From NCBI RefSeq assembly GCF_002080455.1, contig NZ_CP020555.1, positions 6,422,501 to 6,486,500 on the forward strand: DNA of 64,000 nucleotides, in the 5' to 3' direction. The first letter of the stretch is position 1, and each line of letters opens with the position of its first letter. This DNA comes from Streptomyces sp. Sge12 (GTDB lineage: Bacteria > Actinomycetota > Actinomycetes > Streptomycetales > Streptomycetaceae). Shown one piece after another: positions 24,781 to 33,334 of the stretch. The translations under genes and the position numbers were made by a program. Below the pieces are notes generated by a model that saw nothing but the letters and a program-made list of their open reading frames with translations, did no database searches and was not told the DNA's origin.

Positions 24781-27186
24781 ATGACCGCAGTGACGGGGGA
24801 GGCCCCGGCGGCGGGAGGCGGTGTCCTCGGCCGGCCGCTCGACAGCCGCGAGGATCCGCAGCTGCTGCGCGGCGAGGCCACGTACGTGGCGGACATCGAC
24901 CTGCCGGGCACCGCGCACATGGCCATCCTGGGCAGCCCGGTGGCGCACGCGAGGATCCTCTCCATCGAGACCAAGGCCGCCGAGCAACTGCCCGGCGTAC
25001 TCAAGGTGGCCACCGCCGCCGACTTCACGGACGTCATGCCGCTGCCCTGCATCTGGATCCCCGGCGGCGTCGAGAGCCACTTCCCGCCCCACCCCTACGG
25101 ACTTCCCGGCGCCCGCCCGGTCCTCACCGGCGACACCGTCCGGCACGTCGGCGACCCCATCGTCGTGGTCGTCGCCGAGACCCCGCGCCAGGCCGCCGCC
25201 GCGCTGGCCGCCATCGCCGTCGAGTACGAGCCGCTGCCCGTGGTCACCCGCGCCGACGAGGCGCTCGCCGAGGGGGCTCCGCAGCTGCACGAGGCCGTCC
25301 CCGGCAACCTGAACGCCTACTGGACCTGCGGCGACAAGGACCGTACCGACGCGGCCATCGCCGCCGCCGAGGTCACCGTCGAGCTCGACCTGGTCAACCA
25401 GCGCACCATCAACAGCCCCATCGAGCCGCGCGGCGCCGTCGGCGACTACGACGCGGCCACCGGCGAGTACACCCTCTACGCCTCCACCCAGGGCCCGCAC
25501 AACCACCGCTTCCTGCTCTCCGCGCTGGTCCTCGGCATCCCCTTCAACAAGCTCCGGGTGATCGCCCCGACCGTCGGCGGCAGCTTCGGCACCAAGGGGT
25601 ACCTGTACCCGGACATGGCGCTCGTCCTGCTGCTCTCCAAGGCGCTCGGCCGCCCCGTGAAGTGGGTGGACACCCGCACCGGACTGATGAACTCCACCGT
25701 CCAGGGCCGCGACCACCGCCAGCACGTGACGCTCGCCGGCACCCGCGACGGCCGGATCACCGCCGTGCGCTGCACCAGCTACGCCAACCTCGGCGCGTAC
25801 CCCTCCACCATCGGCCCCGGTGTCGCCACCGCACTGATGGGCCGCTCCATCAGCGGCATGTACGACATCGACGCCGCCTTCTGCGAGGTCTACGCCGCCT
25901 TCACCAACACCGTCCCGCTCGGCGCCCAGCGCGGCAGCGGGCGCGCCGAGGCCGCGTTCCTCATGGAGCGCCTGGTCGACCGGTACGCCGGCGAGATCGG
26001 CATGGACCCGGCGGCCGTCCGCCGCAGTAACCTGGTGCCGAAGGAGAAGTTCCCGTACGACAACGGGCTCGGCTGGACCTACGACTCCGGGAACTACCTG
26101 CTCAACTTCGACCGGGCCATCGAGCTGTCGGGCTACGCCGACATGCCCGCCCGCAAGGCCGAGGCCCGCACCCGCGGCAAGCGCCTCGGCGTCGGCCTCG
26201 CCACCTACGTCGCGATCTGCGGGGTCGGCCCCTCCACCCGGATGTCCCAGGAGGGCATGCTCGGCGGCACCTGGGAGAGCGCCAACATCCGCGTCCACCC
26301 GACCGGCGAGGTCACCGTGATCGTGGGTTCCGCCTCCACCGGCCAGAGCCACGGCACGGTCTTCGCGCAGGTCGCCGCCGACGAGCTCGGCATCGACCCG
26401 GACACCGTCCAGGTCCTGGAGGGCGATACGCAGAAGGCGCCGTACGGGCAGGGCACTTACGGCTCCCGGTCCTACAGCATGGCGGCGCCCGCCGTCGCCC
26501 TCACCGCCCGGAAGATCAAGAACAAGCTGATCCGGGCCGGGGCCGTCTTCCTCGGTGTCCCCGAGGACAAGGTCGTCTACGAGGGCGGCCGGGTCCACGA
26601 AGAGGGGAACGAGGAGAACGGCAAGACCTTCGCCGAGCTGGCCATGGCCCTGTGGTACGGCTGGGGGCTGCCCGCCGAGATCGAGCCCGCTCTCGACGAG
26701 ACCACCCATTTCGACCCGCCGGACTTCAACTACCCCTTCGGGACGCACGTCGCGGTCGTCGAGATCGACGAACTGACCGGTGAGACCGAGGTGGTGTCCT
26801 ACACGGCCGTCGACGACGCCGGCCACATCGGCAACCCCAAGATCGTCCTCGGCCAGATCGAGGGCAGCATCACCCACGGCCTCGGCCAGGCCCTGATGGA
26901 GGCCGCCGTCTACGACGAGCAGGGCCTGCTCGTCAGCTCCGACCTCACCCGGTACGCCCTGCCGCGCGCCGCCGACGTGCCGTTCTTCACGCTCGACAAG
27001 ACCGTCACGCCCAGCCCGCACAACCCGCTCGGCGCCAAGGGCGCCGGCGAGATCGCGACCGTCCCGCCCGCCGCGGCCGTCGTCAACGCCGTCGTCGACG
27101 CCCTCTCCGACCTGGGCGTCCAGCACATCGACATGCCCGTCACCCCCGAGAAGGTCTGGCGCCGCCTGAGAGGGGAAGCCCAATGA
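24781..27186 (+). CDS. Molybdenum hydroxylase large subunit (xanthine-dehydrogenase/aldehyde-oxidoreductase type)
   Basis: An 801-residue subunit binding molybdopterin-cytosine dinucleotide (by family). Domain order: N-terminal hammerhead domain from GRPLDSREDPQLLRGEATY to about 130, then the MoCo-binding domains. The motif PLGAQRGSGRAEAAFLMER near residue 379 replaces the CSFR loop of true CO dehydrogenase, so it is not a CoxL. The catalytic Glu lies in LGAKGAGEIATVPP near the C terminus. Aldehydes, purines or N-heterocycles are possible substrates. The stop overlaps the FAD-subunit gene by 4 nt. Confidence 0.92.
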   Translation: MTAVTGEAPAAGGGVLGRPLDSREDPQLLRGEATYVADIDLPGTAHMAILGSPVAHARILSIETKAAEQLPGVLKVATAADFTDVMPLPCIWIPGGVESHFPPHPYGLPGARPVLTGDTVRHVGDPIVVVVAETPRQAAAALAAIAVEYEPLPVVTRADEALAEGAPQLHEAVPGNLNAYWTCGDKDRTDAAIAAAEVTVELDLVNQRTINSPIEPRGAVGDYDAATGEYTLYASTQGPHNHRFLLSALVLGIPFNKLRVIAPTVGGSFGTKGYLYPDMALVLLLSKALGRPVKWVDTRTGLMNSTVQGRDHRQHVTLAGTRDGRITAVRCTSYANLGAYPSTIGPGVATALMGRSISGMYDIDAAFCEVYAAFTNTVPLGAQRGSGRAEAAFLMERLVDRYAGEIGMDPAAVRRSNLVPKEKFPYDNGLGWTYDSGNYLLNFDRAIELSGYADMPARKAEARTRGKRLGVGLATYVAICGVGPSTRMSQEGMLGGTWESANIRVHPTGEVTVIVGSASTGQSHGTVFAQVAADELGIDPDTVQVLEGDTQKAPYGQGTYGSRSYSMAAPAVALTARKIKNKLIRAGAVFLGVPEDKVVYEGGRVHEEGNEENGKTFAELAMALWYGWGLPAEIEPALDETTHFDPPDFNYPFGTHVAVVEIDELTGETEVVSYTAVDDAGHIGNPKIVLGQIEGSITHGLGQALMEAAVYDEQGLLVSSDLTRYALPRAADVPFFTLDKTVTPSPHNPLGAKGAGEIATVPPAAAVVNAVVDALSDLGVQHIDMPVTPEKVWRRLRGEAQ

Positions 27187-28016
27187 TCCTCACCGAGTTC
27201 GACTACGCCCGGCCCGCGGGCCTCGACGAGGCGCTGGCCCTGCTGTCCGGGACGCGCGGCGCCAGGGTCCTGGCCGGCGGCCAGAGCCTGCTGCCCGACC
27301 TGCGCTCCGGGGCCGACCGGGCCGGCCTGCTGGTCGACATCCGGCGGCTGGCGGAGCTGCGCGGCATCGGGCGCACCGCCGACGGCACGCAGCTGCGGAT
27401 CGGGGCGCTCACCACGCTCGCCGAGCTCGCCGCCGATCCGCTGGTGCTCGCCGAGGCCCCGGAACTGGCCGCGGCGGCCCGCGCCAACGGCGACCCCCAG
27501 GTCCGCAACCTCGGTACCGTCGGAGGCAACCTCGTCGCCGCCGGGCGCGCCACCGACCTGCCGGTCGCCGCCATGGCCGCCGACGCCGTGGCCGAACTGG
27601 CCGGCCCCGACGGGCGGTCCACCGTACCGGCCGAGGAGCTCGCCGCCGGCCCGGCACCCGCCGGGTCGGTCCTCACCGCGCTGCTGGTGCCCGCCGCCGG
27701 CCCGGCCGCCGCCTTCGAGAAGACCGCCGACCGGGCCACCCGGTACCCGGTGTGCGCCACCGCCGTACGCCTCACCCCCGGCGGGCCGCGCATCGCCGTC
27801 ACCGGGGCCACCTCCCGCGCGCTGCGGCTGCGCGGGGTCGAGGACCGGCTGCGCGGGGGCCCGTACGGCACGGAGGCCGTCCTCGCGGCGTTCCGCGCCG
27901 AGCCCCGGGAGCTCTTCGTGCCCGGGCGCGGCACCTCGGCCGAGTACCTCGGCCATCTCGTGGGGGTCCTCACGGCCCGCGCCCTGCACAGGGCCGAGCA
28001 GGCCCTCGCCCGATAG
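27183..28016 (+). CDS. Molybdenum hydroxylase FAD-binding subunit (CoxM/XdhB type)
   Basis: A 277-residue FAD subunit. The two FAD-binding motifs are AGGQSLLPDLRSG (about 32-44) and RNLGTVGGNLVAAGRATDLP (about 108-120 onward). The C-terminal CO_deh_flav_C domain includes AFEKTADRATRYPVCATAVRL. The usual second-motif neighbour NGDPQVRN is intact. It passes electrons from the iron-sulfur clusters to NAD+ or another acceptor. It completes the S-L-M heterotrimer. Confidence 0.92.
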   Translation: MILTEFDYARPAGLDEALALLSGTRGARVLAGGQSLLPDLRSGADRAGLLVDIRRLAELRGIGRTADGTQLRIGALTTLAELAADPLVLAEAPELAAAARANGDPQVRNLGTVGGNLVAAGRATDLPVAAMAADAVAELAGPDGRSTVPAEELAAGPAPAGSVLTALLVPAAGPAAAFEKTADRATRYPVCATAVRLTPGGPRIAVTGATSRALRLRGVEDRLRGGPYGTEAVLAAFRAEPRELFVPGRGTSAEYLGHLVGVLTARALHRAEQALAR

Positions 28017-28066
28017 CCCATCACGGGGTCCGTCCCGGGCCCATCACGGGGGAGTTGAGTGACGCA

Positions 28067-29323
28067 GTGGCCGAAACATCCAAGACGACCACGGGGGTGA
28101 CCGTGCGCCGAGCCGCCCACGCGGCCCGTGCGCCCAGAGGCTCCGGCTTCCGGGTGGTGGGCGCGGTCCTGGTCCTGCTGATGCTCTCCTCCTCCGTGCC
28201 CTCCGCCCTCTACGTGCTCTACCAGCAGAAGTGGGGGCTCTCCTCGGGCACGATCACGGTGGTCTTCGCCCTGTACGCCGTCACCGTGCTGGCCGGACTC
28301 CTGCTGTTCGGGTCCCTCTCCGACACCCTGGGCCGGCGCCCGGTCCTCGGCGGCGCACTGGTCCTCGCGATGGTCTCGATGGCCCTGTTCGCCGGGGCCG
28401 GGGGACCGGGGCTGCTGCTGGCGGCCCGCGCCGTCCAGGGGCTCGCCGTGGGCCTCGCCACCGGGGCGATGGGCGCGGCCCTGCTGGAGATGGCCCCCGC
28501 GTCGAGACCCGCGCTCGGCGCCCAGGTCAACAGCGCGGGCCCCACCGTGGGCATCGGGCTCGGCGGGATCGGCGCCGGCCTCCTCGTCCAGTTCGCGCCC
28601 GCGCCGACCGCCCTGAGCTACCTCCTGCTGATCGGGGCCTTCGCCGTGACCCTGGTGGGGGTGGTCCGGATGCCGGAGAGCGCGCCCGGCGCCGGCGGCG
28701 GGTTCCGGGTGGTCCCGCACCGGATCCACGTACCGGCCGGCGCCCGGGGCCGCTTCACCGTCCTCGTCCTGACGATCGTCGCGGTCTGGTCGGTGGGCGG
28801 CTTCTACCTCTCGCTCGGCCCGCACCTGGCCCTGTCCCTGCTGGAATCCACCAACTACCTCGTCGGCGGGGCCACGGTCGCGCTGCTCGCGGGCGCCGCC
28901 ACCGCCGCCCAGCTGATGCTCGGCCGCACCGAGGCGCTGCGTACCGCCGTGCTGGGGCTGTGCGGCCTCCTCGCCGGACTCGGCCTGGTGCTGCTCGCCC
29001 TGGGGCTCGGCTCGGCCGCCGTGTTCCTCGTGGCCACGGCCGTCCTCGGCACCGGCTGGGGCGCCGCCTTCCTCGGGTCCTTCCGCGCGCTGAGCACGCT
29101 CGCCGATCCGGCGCACCGCGGTGAACTGACGGCCGCCGTCTACGTGTTCGCGTACCTCGCGATGAGCGTCCCGGCGGTCCTGGCCGGGATGCTCACCAAC
29201 ATCCACGGCCTGCACCGCACCTCCGTCGGCTTCATGGCCGCGGTGGCCGGCGTGTGCGCGCTGGCCCTGCTGGCCACCCTGCGACTGGCCGCCCGCATCC
29301 GGGCCGAAGGGAGTACGGCGTGA
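28067..29323 (+). CDS. Major facilitator superfamily transporter
   Basis: A 418-residue membrane protein with about 12 predicted membrane segments. The MFS motif A-like loop is GSLSDTLGRRPVLGG after the second segment. Each half begins with hydrophobic stretches (VVGAVLVLLMLSSSVPSALYVLY, then the second half after FTVLVLTIVAVWSVGGFYLSL). The start is uncertain: GTG 28067 and an in-frame TTG at 28055 are both possible. The 3' end overlaps the histidine-kinase gene by 4 nt. It may export or import the locus metabolite. The substrate is unknown. Confidence 0.85.
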   Translation: MAETSKTTTGVTVRRAAHAARAPRGSGFRVVGAVLVLLMLSSSVPSALYVLYQQKWGLSSGTITVVFALYAVTVLAGLLLFGSLSDTLGRRPVLGGALVLAMVSMALFAGAGGPGLLLAARAVQGLAVGLATGAMGAALLEMAPASRPALGAQVNSAGPTVGIGLGGIGAGLLVQFAPAPTALSYLLLIGAFAVTLVGVVRMPESAPGAGGGFRVVPHRIHVPAGARGRFTVLVLTIVAVWSVGGFYLSLGPHLALSLLESTNYLVGGATVALLAGAATAAQLMLGRTEALRTAVLGLCGLLAGLGLVLLALGLGSAAVFLVATAVLGTGWGAAFLGSFRALSTLADPAHRGELTAAVYVFAYLAMSVPAVLAGMLTNIHGLHRTSVGFMAAVAGVCALALLATLRLAARIRAEGSTA

Positions 29324-30846
29324 ACACGGCGGAAACGAACGGCCCCGCGCTGAGGTCCGCCCTGCGCGGGCTGGAGATCTTCGCCCGGATCACCGAGGAA
29401 CAGCTGGACTGGCTGGTCTCCGTGTCGCAGCCCCGGGTCCTCGCCGACGGCGACGTCCTGTTCCGGGACGGCGAGGAGGCCACCGGCTTCCACATCCTGC
29501 TCTCCGGCGGGCTGGTCGTCACCAAGGTGGTCGACGGCCGGGAGGAGGTGCTCACCCGGCACTCCACCGAGGAGGAGAGCGCGGCCGCCGAGGACCACGA
29601 CGGCAAGCCCTCCGCCGCCCACCGCTTCACCGGCGAACTGCCCCTGCTGACCGACGGCTCCTACGTGGCCACCGCGGCCGCCAGCGGCCCGTCGACCACC
29701 GTCGTGGCCTACCCCAAGCCGGTCTTCTTCGAGATGCTGACCCGCTGCCACGGGGTGGCCGCCGTACTGATCCCGGTACTGGCCTGGCGCATCAAGTCCT
29801 CCGAGGTACAGGCCCGCAAGCGGGCCACCGTGGAGGCGCTCGGCACCCTGGCCGCAGGGCTTGCCCACGAGCTGAACAACCCGGCGGCGGCCGTGGCCCG
29901 GGCCGCGCAGGAACTGGCCCCCGCCCTGGAGCGGCTCACGCGTACCGCGCAGGCCTGGGGCGCGGCCGCCTCGGACGCCGAGCGAGCCGCCCTGGACCGG
30001 CTCGCCGAGGAACTGGAGAAGCTGCCGCCGCCGGTGACCACCGACCCGTTCGCCCAGGCCGACGCGGAGGAGGAGATCGCCGACTGGGCCGAGGAGGCGG
30101 GCACCGAACGGCCCGGCCTGCTCGGCTCGGGGGTCGCCGACCTCGGACTGGAGCTGGGGTGGCTGCTGGAGCGGCTGCAGGGGGTCGGGCCGTCGGCCCT
30201 GGCCCGCGCCCTGGACCACCTGGCGGCGCTGCTGGAGATCCGCTCGCTCGCCGCGGAGCTGCGGGCCGCGGGTCCCCGGATCTCCCAACTCGTCTCCGCC
30301 ACCCGGGATTACGCCAACCTCGACCGTGCGCCCGAGCAGAGCTTCCGGGTGACCGAGGGGCTGGAGAACACGCTGGTCGTCCTGCGTGCGAAACTCGCCG
30401 GCATCAGCATCGTGCGTGAGTACGAGCCCGGACTGCCCGAACTGACGGGCTATCCAGGCGAGTTGAATCAGGTGTGGACCAACCTGGTCGACAACGCGGC
30501 CGAGGCCATGGAGGGCGCCGGCGTACTGACCCTGCGGGCCCGCGCCGAGGGCGTCTGCATGGTCGTGGAGGTCGTCGACACCGGCCGCGGCATCCCGGCG
30601 GCATCCCTGCCGCGGATCTTCGAACCGTTCTACACCACCAAGGACGTGGGCAAGGGCACGGGCCTGGGGCTGCACCTCAGCTACCGCATCGTGACCCAGC
30701 GCCACCACGGGTCGATCACCGCCCGCTCGCGTCCCGGAGAGACCCGGATGGTGGTCCGGCTGCCCTTCGCCGGCAGCGCCCAGCCCTGCGTCTCACCTGC
30801 GGAAACACCCGAAACGGCACCCATCGTGGGCACCTCTCCCAGTTGA
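29320..30846 (+). CDS. Histidine kinase with N-terminal cyclic-nucleotide-binding-like domain
   Basis: A 508-residue soluble sensor kinase. A cNMP-binding-like beta-roll covers about 20-140 (LADGDVLFRDGEEATGFHILLSG). It is followed by the dimerisation H-box with H183 (AAGLAHELNNPAAAVARA), a long helical insert (200-310), the N-box (NQVWTNLVDNAAEAM) and G-boxes (DTGRGI, GKGTGLGLHLSY). No membrane segment and no adjacent response regulator are seen, so its partner is elsewhere or it acts on a non-standard target. The GTG start overlaps the MFS stop. This gives the locus a second signalling input beside the STAS switch. Confidence 0.9.
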   Translation: MNTAETNGPALRSALRGLEIFARITEEQLDWLVSVSQPRVLADGDVLFRDGEEATGFHILLSGGLVVTKVVDGREEVLTRHSTEEESAAAEDHDGKPSAAHRFTGELPLLTDGSYVATAAASGPSTTVVAYPKPVFFEMLTRCHGVAAVLIPVLAWRIKSSEVQARKRATVEALGTLAAGLAHELNNPAAAVARAAQELAPALERLTRTAQAWGAAASDAERAALDRLAEELEKLPPPVTTDPFAQADAEEEIADWAEEAGTERPGLLGSGVADLGLELGWLLERLQGVGPSALARALDHLAALLEIRSLAAELRAAGPRISQLVSATRDYANLDRAPEQSFRVTEGLENTLVVLRAKLAGISIVREYEPGLPELTGYPGELNQVWTNLVDNAAEAMEGAGVLTLRARAEGVCMVVEVVDTGRGIPAASLPRIFEPFYTTKDVGKGTGLGLHLSYRIVTQRHHGSITARSRPGETRMVVRLPFAGSAQPCVSPAETPETAPIVGTSPS

Positions 30847-30858
30847 AACGGAGTCGAC

Positions 30859-31200
30859 ATGGCCAAGTACGACATCTCCACGCTGCACCCGGTGTTCGTC
30901 CGCCAGATGGAGGCGCTCGCCGCCCTGGACATCGAGGCCGTCATGAAGAACTACACCGAGGACGCGGTGCTGCTGCGCTTCGAGGGGGTGTCGGTCGGGA
31001 TCGAAGCCGTTCGCGAGACGTTCACCGGCTATCTCACCGTGAAGCCCACGCTCGTCGAGCTCCAGGAGTACATCGAGACCGAGGACACCATCTTCTACCG
31101 GGCGATCATGAACCTGAACGGTGAACCGGAGCACGCGTTCGGGACGCTCGTCGTCCGCGATGGCCGAATCTGGCGCCAGACAGCCGGATTCGGCGGCTGA
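30859..31200 (+). CDS. NTF2/SnoaL-like protein 4
   Basis: A 113-residue NTF2-like protein (HPVFVRQMEALAALDIEAVM, then YTEDAVLLRFEGVSVGIEAV and the short C-terminal strands RAIMNLNGEPEHAFGTLVVRDG). It is smaller than the other three copies and lacks the NYHD-type ending. It is the last gene before the terminator hairpin at 31225-31252. Its function is unknown, and a binding or isomerase role is possible. Confidence 0.8.
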   Translation: MAKYDISTLHPVFVRQMEALAALDIEAVMKNYTEDAVLLRFEGVSVGIEAVRETFTGYLTVKPTLVELQEYIETEDTIFYRAIMNLNGEPEHAFGTLVVRDGRIWRQTAGFGG

Positions 31201-31224
31201 CGGCCGAAATCTGGGTAGCGTGTG

Positions 31225-31252
31225 CGGGGAGGGCGCCGCAACGCCCTCCCCG
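31225..31252 (+). terminator. Hairpin terminator of the 24-gene locus
   Basis: A perfect 11-bp stem, CGGGGAGGGCG with CGCCCTCCCCG, around a 6-nt loop, 25 bp after the last stop codon of the locus. A T-containing stretch (TATGTGTG) rather than a T-run follows, as is usual in high-GC actinomycetes. Confidence 0.75.
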
Positions 31253-31312
31253 TATGTGTGGCACGCCGTGCGGGCAAGCCGCTCATATACAAGAAGTGGC
31301 AAAGGGGAGGCA

Positions 31313-31960
31313 ATGGAAAACGAAACCGGGCGGGTCGAGGCGTTCAGTGACGGCGTATTCGCCGTCATCATCACGATCCTCGTTCTGGAATTAAAGGTTC
31401 CGGAAGAAACCGGATCGGATTTCTGGCACGGAGTCCGGGAACAGTGGCCCCATTACGCCGCTTACGTCGTGAGTTTCCTCATCATCGGCGTGATGTGGGT
31501 GAATCACCACACCATCTTCAGCCACCTCAAGAAGATCGACCGCCCGCTGTTGTTCCTGAATCTCCTGGTGCTGATGGTGGTATCGGTCGTTCCGTACACC
31601 ACCAATGTCCTCGCCGAGCACCTCATGGAGGAAGGCGGCTCGGCGAATGCCGCGGCCGTCCTCTACAGCGCCGTCACCGTGGCCTACGCCTTGGCCTTCC
31701 TGGTCTTCTGGTGGTACGTCACCCGGGTCGGCCACCTCTTCCACGAACGGGTGGACAAGGAGGGTGCGCGAGCCACTCGGGTGCGCTTCGGCCTCGGCGC
31801 CATCGCCTACCCCTTGACCGTGCTGCTCGCCTTCTACTCCGCAACACTCACACTCGTCGCCCACTTCCTGGTCGCGATCTACTATGCGGCGAACCAGATC
31901 CCGATCCCTCTCGTGGTAGAGGAAGAGCGGCTCGAATCTGCCAGCGACCTCAGGAAGTAG
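31313..31960 (+). CDS. TMEM175-family (DUF1211) membrane protein, probable potassium-permeable channel
   Basis: A 215-residue integral membrane protein with six predicted helices. The family signature is near the N terminus: RVEAFSDGVFAVIITILVLELK, with the FSD motif of the first helix. The characteristic loop HHTIFSHLKKIDRPLLFLNL follows. Bacterial TMEM175 proteins are tetrameric K+-permeable channels, from family knowledge. GGGGAGG precedes the ATG at 31313. It has its own transcription unit after the terminator of the large locus. Base composition is slightly less GC-rich near the start than in its neighbours. Confidence 0.88.
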   Translation: MENETGRVEAFSDGVFAVIITILVLELKVPEETGSDFWHGVREQWPHYAAYVVSFLIIGVMWVNHHTIFSHLKKIDRPLLFLNLLVLMVVSVVPYTTNVLAEHLMEEGGSANAAAVLYSAVTVAYALAFLVFWWYVTRVGHLFHERVDKEGARATRVRFGLGAIAYPLTVLLAFYSATLTLVAHFLVAIYYAANQIPIPLVVEEERLESASDLRK

Positions 31961-31979
31961 CCGCCGGGGCCTACGGCCG

Positions 31980-32002
31980 TTCTGTGCGGTCAAGTAGGGT
32001 AT
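31980..32002 (+). promoter_or_regulatory. Weak promoter-like sequence with a GGGTAT element
   Basis: GGGTAT at 31997-32002, 31 bp before the IS701-like gene, resembles the -10 element of Streptomyces SigB-type stress promoters. The -35 region (GTTC at 31980) fits poorly in sequence and spacing. It is of interest only because an RsbW-like switch lies nearby. Confidence 0.2.
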
Positions 32003-32032
32003 TGGATCTAGCTGGTCGCGGGGGAGGCCCAG

Positions 32033-33334
32033 ATGGCTCGCGTAGTCCTGCCGGAGGATTCCACGGCGGAAATCTCCGAAATGATCGACGTCCTGATCTC
32101 TCTGCTCTTCGAATCCTTACCCCGGCGGGACCAGCGAAACTGGGCCCGCGTTTATCTGAACGGTCTGGTGCGGACCGCCGGAAAGAAAACAATTCGTAAC
32201 ATCGCCGGAACAGGGGCCAGTTCCGTCGAGCAGAGCCTCCAGCAGTTCATCAGCAAGTCCCCCTGGGACTGGACCCCGGTCCGCCGCTCCCTCGCCCAGC
32301 ACCTCGAACGCACCGCACAGCGCCCCCTGGCCTGGGTGCTCCAGCCCATGGTCATCGAGAAGGCCGGAGACCGCTCCGTCGGCGTCGGCCGCCAGTTCGT
32401 CCCCCAGCTCGGCCGCACCGCCAACTGCCAGCAGGCGAGCGGCATCTGGCTCGCCTCCAGCGAAGCCAGCTTCCCGGTCGAATGGACCCTCACCCTCCCC
32501 GGGCCCTGGACCAGCGAACTCCTGCGCCGCCGCCGCGCCGGCATCCCCGACACCGCCCGCTCCCTCACCCCCGCCCAGGACGCCGTACACGCCGTCCAGC
32601 GGATGGCCGCCACCTGGCAACTCCAGCGCCGGCCCGTGGTGATGGAGGTCGCGGGCACCGACCTGCCGCAGAGCATCGAGTCCTTCACCCTCCAGGACAT
32701 CCCCTTCGTCTTCAAGGTCGACGGCTCCCTCCCCGTCTCCTTCGGGGGCGCCGGCCGGCACAAACCCGGCCCGCACACTGCCCCCGCCCGCGAACTCATC
32801 GACTCCCTGCGCTCCCAGCGCCGCGTCGTCGAATGGACCCGGCACGGCCGCGCCGAGGGAGCCGTCACCCTGCTGACCTCGGCCTCGATCTTCGCCACCC
32901 CCTGCGAGGACCGCCCCGTACCCGCGCCGCCCACCCCGCTGCTGCTGGTCGGAGCCTGGACCGAAGCCGCCCTGCTGCCCTCCGAGTTCTGGATCACCAA
33001 CATCGGCGACCGGCCGCTCGCCCAGCTCTTCCTGCTCGCCAAACTCACCGACCGCGTCTCCCTCGACTTCGCCGAGACCTGCGAACCCGTCGGCATCCGC
33101 GACTTCGAGGGCCGCTCCTTCCGCGGCTGGCACCACCACGCCACCCTCGCCAGCGTGGCCCACGCCGCGAAACTGCTCGGCGCGCGCCCCCGGCTGCCCG
33201 ACGGCTACCCCGGCCCCACCCGGTCGGCCGCCGCCACGGCCAGACCGCCCGCGGCCCGGCCGGCCACCCCGGCCGTACTGCCGCCGCGCCCGCACGTGCC
33301 CGGACAGACCCCCCGCCGCGAATTCATCCGCTGA
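32033..33334 (+). CDS. IS701-transposase-derived protein, probably catalytically inactive (domesticated)
   Basis: A 433-residue protein with the IS701/DDE superfamily layout: the N-terminal half, then SVGVGRQFVPQLGRTANCQQASGIWLASSEASFPVEW (key part GVGRQF...GRTANCQ), and the C-terminal FEGRSFRGWHHHATLASVAHA. Where active IS701 transposases have IDDTG, this protein has VIEKAG (107-112). Where they have ADAGYG, it has MEVAGTD (204-210). Two catalytic Asp are thus apparently lost, while a Glu in the C-terminal DFAETCE region remains. No terminal inverted repeats were found. A Pro/Ala-rich tail is added. It is coupled by TGATG to xdhC. A regulatory DNA-binding role is possible. Confidence 0.7.
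   Translation: MARVVLPEDSTAEISEMIDVLISLLFESLPRRDQRNWARVYLNGLVRTAGKKTIRNIAGTGASSVEQSLQQFISKSPWDWTPVRRSLAQHLERTAQRPLAWVLQPMVIEKAGDRSVGVGRQFVPQLGRTANCQQASGIWLASSEASFPVEWTLTLPGPWTSELLRRRRAGIPDTARSLTPAQDAVHAVQRMAATWQLQRRPVVMEVAGTDLPQSIESFTLQDIPFVFKVDGSLPVSFGGAGRHKPGPHTAPARELIDSLRSQRRVVEWTRHGRAEGAVTLLTSASIFATPCEDRPVPAPPTPLLLVGAWTEAALLPSEFWITNIGDRPLAQLFLLAKLTDRVSLDFAETCEPVGIRDFEGRSFRGWHHHATLASVAHAAKLLGARPRLPDGYPGPTRSAAATARPPAARPATPAVLPPRPHVPGQTPRREFIR

Larger units (their letters stand above)
7533..31200 (+). other. 24-gene co-directional locus (putative operon): oxidative metabolism with embedded partner-switching module
   Basis: All 24 genes run on the plus strand. Nine junctions overlap, two more are 0-3 bp apart, and the largest gap is 70 bp (21240-21309). 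A strong hairpin at 31225-31252 closes the block. Contents in order: DJ-1-like, TPP decarboxylase, three NTF2-like, GMC oxidoreductase, DJ-1-like, VOC, AGE-like, STAS, GlgX, STAS, anti-sigma-type ATPase, PP2C phosphatase, MinD-like ATPase, DJ-1-like, ALDH, F420/NADP-type reductase, MoCo hydroxylase (S, L, M), MFS, cNMP-domain histidine kinase, NTF2-like. Internal promoters cannot be excluded, notably before 21310. Confidence 0.7.

Noticed and set aside
24781..27186. Calling the molybdenum hydroxylase a CO dehydrogenase
   Set aside because: The CSFR active-site loop of CoxL is replaced by AQRGSGR.
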